This document shows positions 1-12,500 of a stretch of DNA of 64,000 nucleotides, piece by piece. This DNA comes from Ziziphus jujuba (Eukaryota > Streptophyta > Magnoliopsida > Rosales > Rhamnaceae). Within the stretch, counting starts at the first letter, position 1; the number at the start of each line of letters is the position of its first letter. The stretch spans positions 32,035,001-32,099,000 of the forward strand of contig NC_083384.1 in assembly GCF_031755915.1 (NCBI RefSeq), written 5' to 3'. Made by a program: the position numbers and the translations under genes. The notes below the pieces were generated by a model that was given only the letters and a program-made list of their open reading frames with translations, ran no database searches and was not told the origin of the DNA.

Positions 1-348
1 TGGATGTGGATAACTTTCCCTTGCGAGGCCTTTTAAAATCTTGAGGGCTGGGTTGTAAGAGGATTCTCCGGGCCCAAAGAGGACAATATCGCATGCGGGT
101 GGTCTGTGCTGTTACAGATGGTATCAGAGCCAGTACTCAGATCGGTGTGCTAGCGAGGACGCTGGGCCCCAAGTGGAGAGGATTGTGAAGTCCCACATCG
201 GTTGGAAAGGGGAACGAAGTATGCCATATAAGTGGGTGTGGATACCTTTCCCTTGCGAGGCCTTTTAAAACCTTGAAGGCTGGGTTGTAAGAGGATTCCC
301 CAGGCCCAAAGAGGATAATATCGCATGCGGGTGGTCTGGGCTGTCACA
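1..348 (+). mobile_element. TRIM-like LTR element, 5' LTR cut by window edge
   Basis: Positions 1-116 and 184-348 are two copies of a short LTR (the complete one is 165 bp, starting TGTGAAGTCCCACATCGG and ending TGTCACA). Between them lie only 67 bp. These hold a primer binding site complementary to initiator Met tRNA (TGGTATCAGAGCC, 119-131) two bases after the 5' LTR, a short hairpin-like segment, and a purine-rich tract just before the 3' LTR. There is no coding capacity. Short LTRs, PBS and PPT with no internal genes define a terminal-repeat retrotransposon in miniature. The target duplication cannot be checked because the left end lies outside the window. Confidence 0.85.
119..131 (+). 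other. Primer binding site (tRNA-iMet) of TRIM
   Basis: TGGTATCAGAGCC follows the 5' LTR end (TTACA, then GA). It is the standard complement of the plant initiator-Met tRNA 3' end used by many plant LTR elements. Confidence 0.85.
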
Positions 349-365
349 GATAAAAAAAGACTGGC

Positions 366-446
366 AGGTAGGGGTTGTAAGAGGATTCCCCAGGCCCAAA
401 GAGGACAATATCTGCATGCGGGTGGTTTGAGCTGGGCTGTTACACA
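366..446 (+). mobile_element. Extra TRIM LTR 3' fragment
   Basis: A third, partial copy of the same LTR 3' half (GGTTGTAAGAGGATTCCCC through GGGCTGTTACA) follows 18 bp after the complete element. It probably belongs to an older element next to which the first inserted, or to an unequal exchange product. Confidence 0.7.
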
Positions 447-486
447 TATACATGTGTACAACCTTTTAGCAAGTATGTACACATTC

Positions 487-541
<55 letters not shown>

Positions 542-932
542 CAGATACATATATTCAAATGTATATGGTCATATATTAAAATATATACACTCAAACCATT
601 AACAAGCATATTTTTAATAAGTATATATGTTCACATAAATATATTTTCATGTATATATACAGAAGCACTCCACAAAAATACATTTAAACAATTATATACA
701 TGTATATATTCATACACTGTCAATATATATATATATATACATTTTCACAAACGAACACACACACACACACATATATATATATACACAAAATATACGTAAT
801 TGCAAACCTACACGCATATGTACATTTAAACACATATACATGTTCAATTTTTCAATTTTCCACATTAAATTTAATAATTTATTCAAAAATAGCAACTTTT
901 CAAATACACATCCATAATTCACAAATAAAGTA
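447..932. repeat. AT-rich stretch with (TA)n and (CA)n microsatellites
   Basis: There is no gene signal. A (TA)n/(CA)n tract runs at about 488-540, with smaller ones near 725-740 and 752-785. The short ORFs here are translations of these tracts. Parts may be the decayed AT-rich middle of the long LTR that follows. Confidence 0.6.
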
Positions 933-2068
933 TCAATAGGTAGCTAAAGAGATGGGGAATACAATTCCAATATTTGATTGGCTTCAAACCACCGGCAGTG
1001 GCCGGAATTTTCATTAGAAGCCGCTGTTAAATTGCCCCATTTGTACACCATAAATGAGCATGAATTAGAGCAGACGAAGACCATCATCAGCTTCAAGGGG
1101 CGTAAATTAGGAGGGAAGGACTGCGAATGTTGCCCGAAATGGTCGGAAACAAGTGGTCGGATGGTGTGCTCACCATCTATTTCCATGGCTGTTTTCCGAA
1201 GCATCGGCGGCTTCCCCAGTGATCAGAGCACACCTTAGTGAAGCTGACATGGTAAGCTATCGGATGGTGGGGGCGATCTGGCATGGGCATGCTAGAGCAC
1301 AGTAGATTGGTCAGAGAAAGGAAACATCGGCCTCAGGCTTCCACCGCCAGATCTGGGTGCATCGCAGGTCGATCGACCACCAAATTTGGTTGTCGAGCTT
1401 GCTAGGAACTGGGCTACACCGGAGGCCGGCTTGTGTAACTCAAGGTTGGCTAGAAGTTCATCAATTCCCGCCAACCTGTGTAGGGGGAGAGAGAGAAAGA
1501 GAGAGAGAGAGAGAAAGAAAGGAGAGAGAAACTATTTTGGGGGTTGAGGAGAGAGAAAGGGAAAGGAAAGAAGAAAAAGAAGGGGAGTTCACGTGACTTT
1601 CATGGATTGGTGACATATGGCACCTCTTGAATATTTTTCAAAATTCCTCCCACATGTTCATAATATTGTCCGGAAATGTTGTTCCCGCATTTAAAGATCT
1701 GTATCTTTTCAAATATAAGTCTAAATTAAGCGTGCCACCAATCTGCATACTCGTAATGATGAGCATTATCACATATTATGTGAGTCAACATGAAAATCCA
1801 TATAAAAAAGTCAACTCTAAAGCTGATTGATAAGACCGGATCGCATATTGTTTTGACTATAACTTTCTACTCTTAGCTCTAATTTTGGCATAGTACTAGT
1901 CTACGAACTTGTATCGACGACTACTTTGCCATGGAACCTTGATCAACATGAAATTCCTCCTATGGTGAAAAGTCAACAATGGAACCCACTTGGTCAACTT
2001 TGGTCAACCATGTTCAAACTTGGTCAAAAAATTGAACTCGGGATATTGTCATGGATCGAGGTGTTACA
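933..2068 (-). mobile_element. Long-LTR family fragment, 5' part, minus strand
   Basis: The right edge is the LTR start read on the minus strand (TGTAACACC at 2068). The order of blocks matches the better copies at 9640-10725 and 24128-25310: a start with repeated TTGAC motifs, a CCACGTG-type block, a GA-rich tract (1488-1575), then a more GC-rich segment (about 950-1450). No LTR 3' end (TGTCAGGACCCG) was found to the left, so this copy is truncated. The ORFs inside are not conserved genes. Confidence 0.7.
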
Positions 2069-3034
2069 TGGATCTCCTTGGAGTCCAATTTTGAAAACTT
2101 GAAGTAGTGAAAGTAATTTAGACTATTTAGAGCATTCCAACATCTTTGGTTAACGTTATTATTATATTCATAGTATATTTACCCACCAGGACGAAACTTA
2201 CGACTGACTTTGCAGTAAAGCAAGATTAAGCAAACGTCAGTACTATGAATGGTATCTTTTCTAAATTATGATTGGAGGTTAAATATATATTGGCTATTAA
2301 ATTTGGATTTAATGTGTTATTTAACAAATTATTATTATTTGGGTATTTTATAAATTTTTGAAAATTTAAATGTTTTTGTTAATTAAAATAATTCCATTCA
2401 TTGATATATTAGTTTTAAATGCCGAGTTATAGTTTAGTAAAATTCAAATTATTGGTTTATGCTTATTTAAAATTAACCAAGTATTTGCTTATATATGGAT
2501 TTAGCATTTTAGTATTGTATGGTTTTCTCTACCTAATTTATTAAAGTGCATTGATGGAAATTGGTTATTATGTATAATAGTGATTGTTTTATGAGGTTTA
2601 TATTTAATATGTTACTTTATTTGTTAATAATTATATTATTAAGCTACGCAAATGTGCTTTACAAATCTTTATAAATTGAAAGTTGAGATGTTTTTGTTGA
2701 ATTAATTTTAGTTATTGGTTTAATTTTAAGTGCCAGATCGTGATATTGAGGTTGGTTTAAAAGTGGTTTTGTTTTCTTCCTAAAATAATTTATGCATAAT
2801 TAAATATGAAATTGTTTAGTTGGGTTGATTATAGAATTAAAAAGGTATTATTTATATGGTTTCTTTTTAAACGTTTCAATCCCTTAATTTGATTATAAAT
2901 ATGTGTATGTGTGTATTATACAAATATGAGTTGTATATCATTTTCTAAATTATGTTTGAGTTATAAAAAACATTTATTATTAATTTTAGATTTAGTGGAC
3001 CATTCATATTATTAGAACATGTTCATTTATATGC

Positions 3035-3093
<59 letters not shown>

Positions 3094-3766
3094 AAGATAT
3101 GCATATGATTTTGAAAGATTATTTGTTTATTATTTATTTATTTGTTTGTTTACTTAAATGTTGATTCAAAAGAATTAGGAGTTATAAAAAAACATTTAAT
3201 ATTAAGATGATTTATATGTGGTATGTTTTCTCAAAATTATGTTTTGGGGTTACAAAACTTTTGTATAGATTATTAATTTTTGGATGATATTTAAATGGAT
3301 AGAGTTACATTTGATTTTATGAAAATTGTAAGATTATCCATTATGTTTAATTTTAATTATTTTTATTTGTTTATTATTTACTTATTTATTTATTTAAAAC
3401 ATTTATTTATGGTTTGAAAATGTAATTATGAAAATCGATACTTTTGTATTTATATGTTTTTATGTGATTAGATGGTTTTTAGATGTACAATATAATATCA
3501 GTATTTTTAATTTACATGTGATCAATTTCAGTGCACATGTTATATATAGTCGTCCTTTGTGTAGTGTAGCAGATGAAGTAAGCAATTATTTTGTAGTAAT
3601 GACATTACTCACCCTTCCCATAGCTAAAAGGTAACAAGTTATATTTAGTCATCTTATTGGAGCTAACATGAATGAGGATAGGTAGGTATTTTGCAATGAT
3701 GAAACCACCCTATTCTTAGCCATAAAATGGTAAGTTATTTAACAGAGGTACCTTTGGAACACTAAA
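2069..3766. other. AT-rich spacer between two facing LTR fragments
   Basis: I see no gene in these 1.7 kb. They are very AT-rich with a (TA)n(TG)n microsatellite at about 3037-3088. The spacer separates two copies of the long-LTR start in opposite orientation. Confidence 0.5.
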
Positions 3767-4225
3767 TGTAACACCCCGACTCGAGAAATTGTTCCGAGTT
3801 TGAATTTTTAACCAAGGTTGATTAGGATTGATCAAGTAGGTTCTACAGTTGACTTTTTATTGTGAGAGAAATTTCATGTTGACTAAAGTACTATGCTAAA
3901 ATATTCATCGACACGAATTCATAGATTAGTAGTACACCAAAATCAAAGTTAAGAATATAAAGTTATGGTCAAAACAAGATGCGATCTGATCTGATCTATG
4001 AGCTCCAGAGTTGACTTTTTTTTATATGGATTTTGACATTGACTCATGTATTACGTGATAGTGCTCATCATTATGAGTTTGTAGATCGGTGACATGCTTA
4101 ACTTGAACTTATATTTGAAAAGATATGAGTCTATAAAGTCGAGACCAACATTTCCGGACAGCACTACGAACATGTGGAGGAATTTTTAAAAATGTCCGAA
4201 AGGTGCCACATGTCACCAAATCATC
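3767..4225 (+). mobile_element. Long-LTR family fragment, 5' part, plus strand
   Basis: It starts TGTAACACCCCG and aligns over about 460 bp with the reverse complement of 1600-2068, sharing ACATTTCCGGACA and the CCACATGTCACCAA segment. It stops at a (TA)n tract at 4226. The two fragments resemble each other more than they resemble the 24 kb copy, so they look like one subfamily. Confidence 0.7.
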
Positions 4226-4696
4226 CTATATATATATATATATATATTATTGCTTATATATAGGAGAGTTTCTTTTAACAATAATTTGGCCAATGGTTGA
4301 ATATGCATGCCTTCCTCCTTCCTCCACTCCTGCCAACTTTTCTTTCTTTCTTTTTCCTGTTAATTCTTCTCTTCTTTCAAAATAAATAAATAACTAAAAA
4401 GATAACCAAGTCTTGGGCTTACCCCATCCCCATAAGATTCCAACATAATATAGTCACCAACATTCCCAATTTCTTAAACTAAAAAAAGATATAAAAGATA
4501 GAGAGTTATTACGGATTTATTTTACCTGAAGGTAAGTCGCTCAAATTCCTGAAACTTGGAAACTGTCTATATTGTGTTTTTATTTTCTTTTTTGATAAAT
4601 TATAAATTTCCCCCTAGATTAAGTGGAGGCTAGTTAATGCAATTTATGTTTAACTTTTTTGAATAATATAAACTGCCATGAACTTTTGATCAACAC
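4226..4696. other. Unannotated AT-rich stretch
   Basis: It contains a short (TA)n at 4226-4247 and a pyrimidine-rich segment. I see no gene or clear element. Confidence 0.4.
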
Positions 4697-4909
4697 TGTC
4701 AAGACCCGTCCAAAATTCCTTCCCGGAACCCTAGATAAATCCTAATCCCAGAGAGATCCTACCAAACCGTCCTATGGAAAATTCGACAGCATCTCCCCTA
4801 AGGGTAAAACATGTCCTCCTAAATACTATCACCTTATCCCTCCCACCTTACTACAATAATTTCCACAGTGGCAGTACTTCGATAACAATTTATATATAAA
4901 ACACATACG

Positions 4910-4944
<35 letters not shown>

Positions 4945-5067
4945 GCAATAGGAATAATCAGCTAAATAAACAACCAATTATACCTTTAATCATTCACGTC
5001 CGCCCACACCACCCACTGATTGCCTTACATTTCAAATACATTTTAAATATTGTGTTACAAAATATAT

Positions 5068-8007
5068 TGTCAGGACCCGTTCATAATTCCTCCCCGGAAC
5101 CCTAGACAAGCCCTGATCCTAGGGAAATACCACCGAACCTTCCAACGGAAAATCCGGCAGCACCTCCCCTAAGGATAGGACTTACCAAAAATTACCTGCA
5201 CTGAAAACACACTTCTATATTCATCCCCTTATTCTTCCCACAATACTACAAATTGATTCCACAATTTTACAGCACTTCACAACAATAACAGCAACCCAGT
5301 GCATAATTAAAACATAAGTGTCCAGAATAGTATACAGAGCTTCATGAAGTGCTATTCAATAGAAAATACAACAAGGATGAAAGAAACAATACAACTGAAA
5401 TGAACGAGTACAAAAGAACTTCTCGAAACACGATAGCGGCGGAGAATTGGTTCGCCCCGGAAGAACGTCTACCACCCCTTACACCTAAGGGAACGGAATT
5501 TAAAAACGTGAGATGCTAATCATCTCAGTGAGCGACCCTAGCTACTGAACACTTTTAATAATAAAAATAATAATATAACAAATAAGGGAATTTAAGTAAT
5601 ACCGGCAATTAAATAGGTAAATAAATATAGCAGTTGGAAATAATAATTTCCCTCAAAACTCTCACTAATCACTCCGTTGGAAATGTTCCCTTTTTAAAAC
5701 ATTTTCATAAAACCCGATATTCGTATTTCCTGAAAACCCGGTATAAATAATAATTTAATAATTAAATAATTTAATACACAATAATTAAATAAATACCCCA
5801 AATATAAATAAAATGTAATAAATTATAATAAATAATAATTTTTTTTTGAACACCTTTGGGGTTTGAAATTTCATTTGAAAATTTACATTTGACGCACCAC
5901 ACCATATACCGGTGATGCCCTCCGATACCCAGTGTCCTGAGCACCGACTGGCGGGGAGATTAAAGAGAGAAACTTGCAAACGGCACTTCGGCGTCCCGAC
6001 AGTACCGTTGCTGAAACCGTCATCCCGGCCAAGGAGGGGGGCGGCTGTGGCCAATATCAAACTTGCCTGCCCACGGTCCAATGGCAACTCACAGGAGACA
6101 TAATACTTGCTCGCTAAACCACATATACATACATCAGAACACCAATACTGTATGAATACATCTAAAATAATTATTAAATCAACCGTACCGTTCTTTTCAA
6201 AATTACCGTGGGAAATATACCAATTTGCACACTTACCATCCCACATATTTTCATTTAACAACCCGGTACGAAAACATCGATAACCAATAAAACAATAATT
6301 TTTTCTCGTAATACGAGGTTCAACAAATAAAATACCGTGGGCATAATTATAAAATTAAACCACCAATTTAAACAAATATTTTCATAAAATATTTAAACCA
6401 ATTATGCTTAAAAATAATATTTAAAACCACATACGATTTATTACTGAAAATACCTTGCTCATGCATAATAATTAAAATTAAATCACAATAAAATAATAAT
6501 TAAATTGCACCACATGAGCATAATTCAAATATCAAATAGACACCAATTAAATATAATTAATTGCCCCAAAATAGTTTTAAAGGTGGGTCACTCACCTTAA
6601 ACGCGTATATCAGCTAGGATCCTCCGCAGGATCAACTCCACTACTCGCACGCGCACCTAAAACATCCACAGTATACCAACCAAATATATTAATATTTTAA
6701 TCGGGTAACTCCCAAATGAGTACCCGGGGAGCGAACACAAACGACCACTAAAATTACGAGTAATATACCGAATCGAAGCTTGAGTGATGAGGATCACGGA
6801 TTCGGTCTTACTTCCCGGAGATCGGACCCGAGGTGGCCGGAATCTCGCCGGAAAGCTTTCGGGATTCGACTCCTCAATTCTCCCAAACCATCGCGAATTG
6901 GAGGAAAAGGATGTCGGATTTGGATTCAGGAGGTCGGAATCAGTGGACAGGGACCGGCGGTGCAACTGGGTACTTGCAAGAACAGTGACTTCCGGTGAGC
7001 CGCCGCAGTCACCAGCAACCGTCTCCGGCGGCGGCACGTGCGGTGGCCGTTGGCTGAGATTTTTGGCAGTTTTGTAGATTGAGGGGAGAGGATTCCAACG
7101 GGACCGGCGGTGAGGCAAACGGAGGCCGAACGGCGGAGAGATTGGGTTTTGAAGATTTTCGGCGCCTCGCCCGAAAACGCTCCGATCCCGGCGAGTCGGA
7201 GGTCTGGTGGCCGTGAAATTTGGTGGGCTGGCCGAAAATGAGGAGCTGGTGAGGGGTGGATGGCGCGTGTGGCCTGAAAATGGCTAGAAAGGGGTCAAAC
7301 GGCGGTGGAGGGGAAAATCGCCGCCGAGCTTTGCCGGCTCGATCTGGGCGCGTCCGGCGACCGGCGGTCTTGAGATTTTGGGGTTTGGCCGGAAATGGGA
7401 AGGTGCTCCTGTCTGGCCGGCGCGTGTAGCAAGGGTCGGCCGGAAAATTGGACGATTCCGACGGCCGGTCGTCTCTCTCTCTCTCTCCTCTCTCTCTTTC
7501 TCTCTCCTCCCCGGCGTTTTTGCCAAATAAAAGCCATCGTGGGTGACACTGTTCATCCACGTGGATCAATCAGGTGGCGACACATGGCATTACTGTACAC
7601 TTAAGTTAGATATAATAAAATATTACGGTATCCGACGAACTTCAAACGTCCATAACTTTTTAATCAGATGTCCAATTTAAGCGTGCTGCTAGTCTATGAA
7701 CTCGTATCGATGAGTACTTTACAACCATACAAGATTCAAAACAAAATTACACAACAACAAAAAGTCAACTTCGGCACCTTTTGGACTGTTTGCACCTCGA
7801 CTTGTTTTGCCCATAACTTTCAAACCGTAGCTCCGTTTTTGACGTGCTACTAGTCTACGAACTCGGGGCATCATGCACTTCGCCACGGTACCATGGTCAA
7901 CTAGAAATTTCAACTGAAACAAAAAGTCAACTTTTGACCCACTCGATCAACGGTCAACCTCGGTCAACGTGCACGAATTCCAATGTGATTTGGGACGGGG
8001 TGTTACA
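5068..8007 (-). mobile_element. Nested solo LTR (long-LTR family)
   Basis: This second LTR of the same family, 2940 bp, is inserted into the outer one in the same orientation. On the minus strand it opens TGTAACACCCCGTCCC at 8007 and ends GGGTCCTGACA at 5068. The flanks TATAT (5063-5067) and TATAC (8008-8012) make a 5-bp duplication with one mismatch. A GC-rich block (6780-7440), a GA/CT tract (about 7470-7510) and a conserved block at 5910-6103 match the 24 kb copy closely. The 186-codon frame at 7009-7569 lies in the GC-rich block and is not a recognisable protein. Confidence 0.88.
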
Positions 8008-8129
8008 TATACCGATGAGTAATATAAGAAGAAAAGTAAACAATTATCACATCAACAATAATTATAATAATAGCAATCATTTTCATGATAAAAATAGTTC
8101 TAATAGCATCTATCATATTTACTCGAAGA

Positions 8130-8275
8130 TAATCACTTGTCCAAGAACTATCACATAATCACAGCTGTTCCAAGGACTATCTCACCTGCCCAAAGGCTAC
8201 CACTTGTCCAAGGACTATTATACTTGCCCAATAGCTATCTTTCTTGTCCGTAGGCTGTGATACTTGTCCGGATAT
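8130..8275. repeat. Degenerate minisatellite inside outer LTR
   Basis: Five to six imperfect units of roughly 25-28 bp carry the core CTTGTCCAAGGACTAT or CTTGCCCAAAGGCTA. No counterpart was seen in the other LTR copies. Confidence 0.6.
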
Positions 8276-8282
8276 ATCATAT

Positions 8283-8470
8283 ACTAATAATAATAATAGA
8301 AATAATAAAATAATAAAAATAAAAATAAATAATGGCAATAATAATAATCATAATGATGATGATAATATTAGTAATAATGAAAATAATTGTAAACATAATT
8401 CTGATAAATAATAATTGTAATATTAATAACGACAATAATATTAATAATAGTAATGACAATAAAAGCAATT
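8283..8470. repeat. (AAT)n-type low-complexity tract
   Basis: Imperfect AAT/AATAATG repeats lie within the outer LTR. The leucine/isoleucine-rich ORF on the minus strand here is only this repeat translated. Confidence 0.7.
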
Positions 8471-8768
8471 AAGTATAATGCTAGAAAATCAGGTTATGAA
8501 TAGATAGAATAATACGAGATCAAATAATAATTTAAAATTCAAAAAATAGTATCAAATATACACTCGTATCAGGGGTACAAACGATACCCTCCAACATGTT
8601 GCGCAATCCATGATTCCAGCTGTCGCCAGCACCCTGCTACCAATACAGTCTGGGATGGTTGCCTAGATTGGCCGTCTAATCTCCGGAACTCGTAGGTAAC
8701 ATAGTTACGAGGCTAGTTCTTCATAGACCACATTGGATCGCTGTCCCCGTACGATGTGATACATACAA

Positions 8769-8770
<2 letters not shown>

Positions 8771-8820
<50 letters not shown>
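8771..8820. repeat. (TA)n microsatellite
   Basis: A nearly pure TA tract of about 50 bp lies inside the outer LTR. Confidence 0.8.
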
Positions 8821-8822
<2 letters not shown>

Positions 8823-10730
8823 AAAGATAATCAATGCACATACTATATACCAGTGGTGTCCTACGGTGTCCAGGGTCCCAAAACACCGTCTGACGAGGAG
8901 GTTAAAGAGAGAAACTGGCATACGGTCACATGGCGTCCCACCGCGCCACTGCTTAAACCGTCATCCCAACCATGGAGGGGGCGGCTATGGCCAATATCAA
9001 ACTTGCCTGCCCTTGGTCCGATGGCAACTCATGGGAGACATTACAACCTGCACGTTAATCACATCCACATCCATCTGCATGCTAATCACATCCACAACTA
9101 CAGAACACCGGTACGTGTATGGTGCATCGAAAACCGATAAAAATATTTTATAATATTATATATTTTTTAAATATAATATAATATTATAAAATTTGAATTT
9201 TTATATGATACACTTAAATTTATGCACTTTTATCAAATTCACAAAATTTCATGCATAAATAAATAATTAAACACATAAATATAGTTTCGATCACAATAAT
9301 TCAATATAATCAATTCTGCAAACCTTCAAATTAATTCATACTAAATGTTAATAGAACCACATACAATTCCACAAATAATTAAGCATATAAAGATACATTT
9401 TATTAGCTGGCATAACTTCACAGTAAAGTTAACAATAATTTAACTGCAATTTAAAATCTACAGTTTTTCAAATTTAAGAAACATTAATTCAACCCATATT
9501 TATGCAATTCAACACAATTGGACATCAGCAATATAAATAGCAATTATTTAAACATCAAACATACATTTTTCAGATTATCACATTAAAATAATATTATTTT
9601 ATCCAAAAATGGCATCTTTCTAAATACTCAATCACAATTCACAAATAAGGTGCCAAATGAAAGCTAAGGAGACGATGAGTGTAAAACCAACCTTCGTTCG
9701 GCTCGGAACCGTCGAAGTTGGCCGGAAAATGGCTGGGAAGTTTCGGCCGGGCTCCCCCTCCACATCTCACCAATGGCTTGGAATTTGGGCAAATGGATGT
9801 CATTTTTGGAATCAGGGGGTTGAAAACTAGGGGGAGGGACCAACCTCGGGACCGATGGCCATCAAAAAACCGACCACCCACCACCTCGCCGATCGTCAGC
9901 TTTGGCATCGATCCCGGCACGTCTACCGGCCAACCAACGGGCGACTCGATGCCCGGGCTTGTCCAGCCGTGGGCCACCATATCGTCCGGCGCATGTGGCC
10001 GTGCAACTGCCGGAAGAGGTGCAGCAGAGAGAAAGAGGGACCGGCGAGAGTGAGAGGGAAGGAAGAAGAAGAAGGAATCGGAGGAGAGGGGGGGGGGGTT
10101 GTGTTTTTTCTTCCCACGTGGGGAAGAAGAAAAAAAAGTAAAACAAAAAGAAAATAAATAAATAAATATATAAAATAATATTAAAATAATAATATAATAT
10201 AATAAAACAATAATAATAATAATAATAAAATAATGAAATATTTAATTGTCTGAAATTTGGCATTTCCTTGTCGTGACACATGGCACCCTTTATAATGCTA
10301 CATGTGGCATCGCTGTTCACGCACACTTACATATCGATGAATTGTAATAGCTGTCTCGGAAAAACTTCATAGGTCCGTAATTTTCCAACCATATGTTCAA
10401 ATCGGGCGTGCCGCTAGTCTACGAACTCATATCAATGAGTACTTCACAACCATATATAAGTCAAAGCTCAATTTTACAAGAATAAAAAGTCAACTCTGGT
10501 ACCCTTGGACAGTTCGAACCTCAACTTGTTTTACTCATAACTTTCAAACTGTAGGTCTGTTTTTTACATGCTACTAGTTTGTTGACTCGGGTCGATGCAT
10601 ACTTCGCAATAGTACCTTGGTCAATCTAGATTTCTCATCGAGTCAAAAAGTCAAAATTTGACCCTTCTCGGTCAACGACAGTCAACTTGAAAAATTTCTG
10701 GTGTACTTCACAACGGGGTGTTACAAACAC

Positions 10731-11142
10731 AATATAGTTAGGTTATTTTATTAACAAATTAAGCTAAAATTTAATATTACATGTAAAACCGACCAAATTA
10801 TCTCACTAGTGCATGTCAATCACCAAGAACGAGTAAATTAATAAGAGGCTTCTACATAAAAGTGCGATTATTCATAATCAGTTTAATTATTTTATAAGTC
10901 CGTAATCCGCATTGGTAGCTTTTAAATTGATAAAAAAAAAACAACCCGAAGTCCTCTCAAATGGAACATAAACACACAAAATAAATAAATAAATAAAAAT
11001 AAGTCCTTTTTTTTTAATAATCTATCATATCATAAATGTAGAAGTGATAGATATACCAATTGAGCTAACTTTTTGTCAAATATTTTTGTGTGATTGAAAC
11101 ATCATATTTGACAATAACCATATAATAATAATTCATTTTTGA
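10731..11142. other. Unannotated AT-rich stretch
   Basis: No gene, RNA or element could be supported here. Confidence 0.4.
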
Positions 11143-11155
11143 TTAAGTATCATTT

Positions 11156-11210
11156 ATCAAAAAAAAAAAAAAAACCAAAAAAAAAAAAAGAAAAGAAAAG
11201 AAAAACTTAA
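11156..11210. mobile_element. Tail-only A-rich insertion with target duplication
   Basis: An A-rich 55-bp segment beginning ATCAAAAAAA sits between TTAAGTATCATTT (11143-11155) and TTAAGTAACATTT (11211-11223), a 13-bp direct repeat with one mismatch. This is what a retroposed SINE or LINE leaves if only its 3' tail was copied. Local duplication by slippage is the alternative. Confidence 0.5.
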
Positions 11211-11681
11211 TTAAGTAACATTTCCGAGACGACAGCAGTGTAGATAATCCCTTTTAATTAATTTGTTAAAGCTGAGGGACAAATAAGCACATTTCATGAT
11301 ATATATGTTCTGTAGCCTGTAGATGAAAACAACAACACGGCCTGTCCTCTCACAATAAAGATGCGCAAGCATGGTTCATATATATGTAGATATATATAAT
11401 TAATACAAACACCATGCATGCATACTAGTTATTGAAAACAACAGTTGCATGCTAATTAAGAGTGATTGAACTGTTCGATTGAATTTATTCGGCACTTCTA
11501 CATATATATACACATGAAAAGTTGAACAGATCCTTTTCATACTCCAAGCCGTACTATATTATGCATATATATATATATATATATATATGGCGCATGAGAA
11601 TATAATTACATGACATGGCAATGAGGATGAGGATGAGTATGGATATGAATTAAGAGAATAATAATGAGTAGCTAGATTTTT

Positions 11682-12054
11682 TTACATGAGACAACAGGCA
11701 TTGACGTTGTCATCGTTGAACATATTGCTGACTTTGTCGTCTCCGCGGTGAGTGACAGGAATGTTGCCATGCCTGTCGGCAACATTGTAGCCGTGCCTAT
11801 AGTAGTTGTAACTCTCCTTGAATTCATTAGTCGTATCTTTAAAGTATTCATTGGCTGACGTGAAGTACAAAGGAGGATTTGGGTATGGCCAGAATTCCGC
11901 CCTTTTTCCTGCTCTCCTCACTGCCTTGAGCACCTTGTTCCGATCCACGTAACCCACTACTGTCACCTTTTCCATCTCCAGGTCCACCTCCACTGAGTCC
12001 ACCCCTGCTTAATTGTATAATTTTGAATTACTATATAAAAATATAATATAATAT

Positions 12055-12090
<36 letters not shown>

Positions 12091-12432
12091 TATGTATAAT
12101 TAAATTGGATATGTATACATTAATAAATATATACCTCTAAGTTTGAAAATGGCATTTTTCACAACTCTTTCACACCCGGTGCAGCACATCCTTACTTTGA
12201 GATCCACAGTCTGTAAAGCATATATGGTCATTAATTAGATTCCTTTTCGATAAAGTATTCTTGGTTTGTCATTAAAATCTATTTGGTACCCTTTCCTTTC
12301 CTTTCTTCTTATTCCTTTGTTCCTTCTTTCAAAAACGTTACCTTTATCCTTTTAGACTTTTTAGGAAAACCAACACATTAAGCAATGTGCCATATTGGAT
12401 ATGCATTATTATAATATATTAACATAAAGAGA

Positions 12433-12500
<68 letters not shown>

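Larger units (their letters stand above)
4697..10725 (-). mobile_element. Outer solo LTR (long-LTR family) split by a nested LTR
   Basis: On the minus strand the element begins TGTAACACC at 10725 and ends GACA at 4697. It is flanked by a perfect 5-bp target duplication, AACAC (4692-4696 and 10726-10730). Without the nested copy at 5068-8007 it is about 3.1 kb, close to the 2.9 kb of related copies. Internal landmarks shared with the other copies are TTGAC-rich sequence and a GC-rich block at 9700-10110, and the conserved block at 8850-9040. There is no gag-pol and no second LTR, so this is a solo LTR. Long LTRs opening TGTAACACCCC fit Ty3/gypsy chromoviruses of the Tekay/Del type; that assignment is inference. 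Confidence 0.85.

Noticed and set aside
1..348. Cassandra TRIM assignment
   Set aside because: Cassandra LTRs carry a 5S rRNA-like region. I do not see one here, so the family name is withheld.
978..1238. 86-codon ORFs on both strands
   Set aside because: Part of the GC-rich LTR block. No conservation with other copies as protein.
7009..7569. 186-codon minus-strand ORF
   Set aside because: Same GC-rich LTR block in the nested copy. Overlapping frames are open in several phases, so openness reflects composition.
9639..10326. Several overlapping 80-150 codon ORFs
   Set aside because: GC-rich part of the outer LTR. Frames on both strands are open and no domain is visible.
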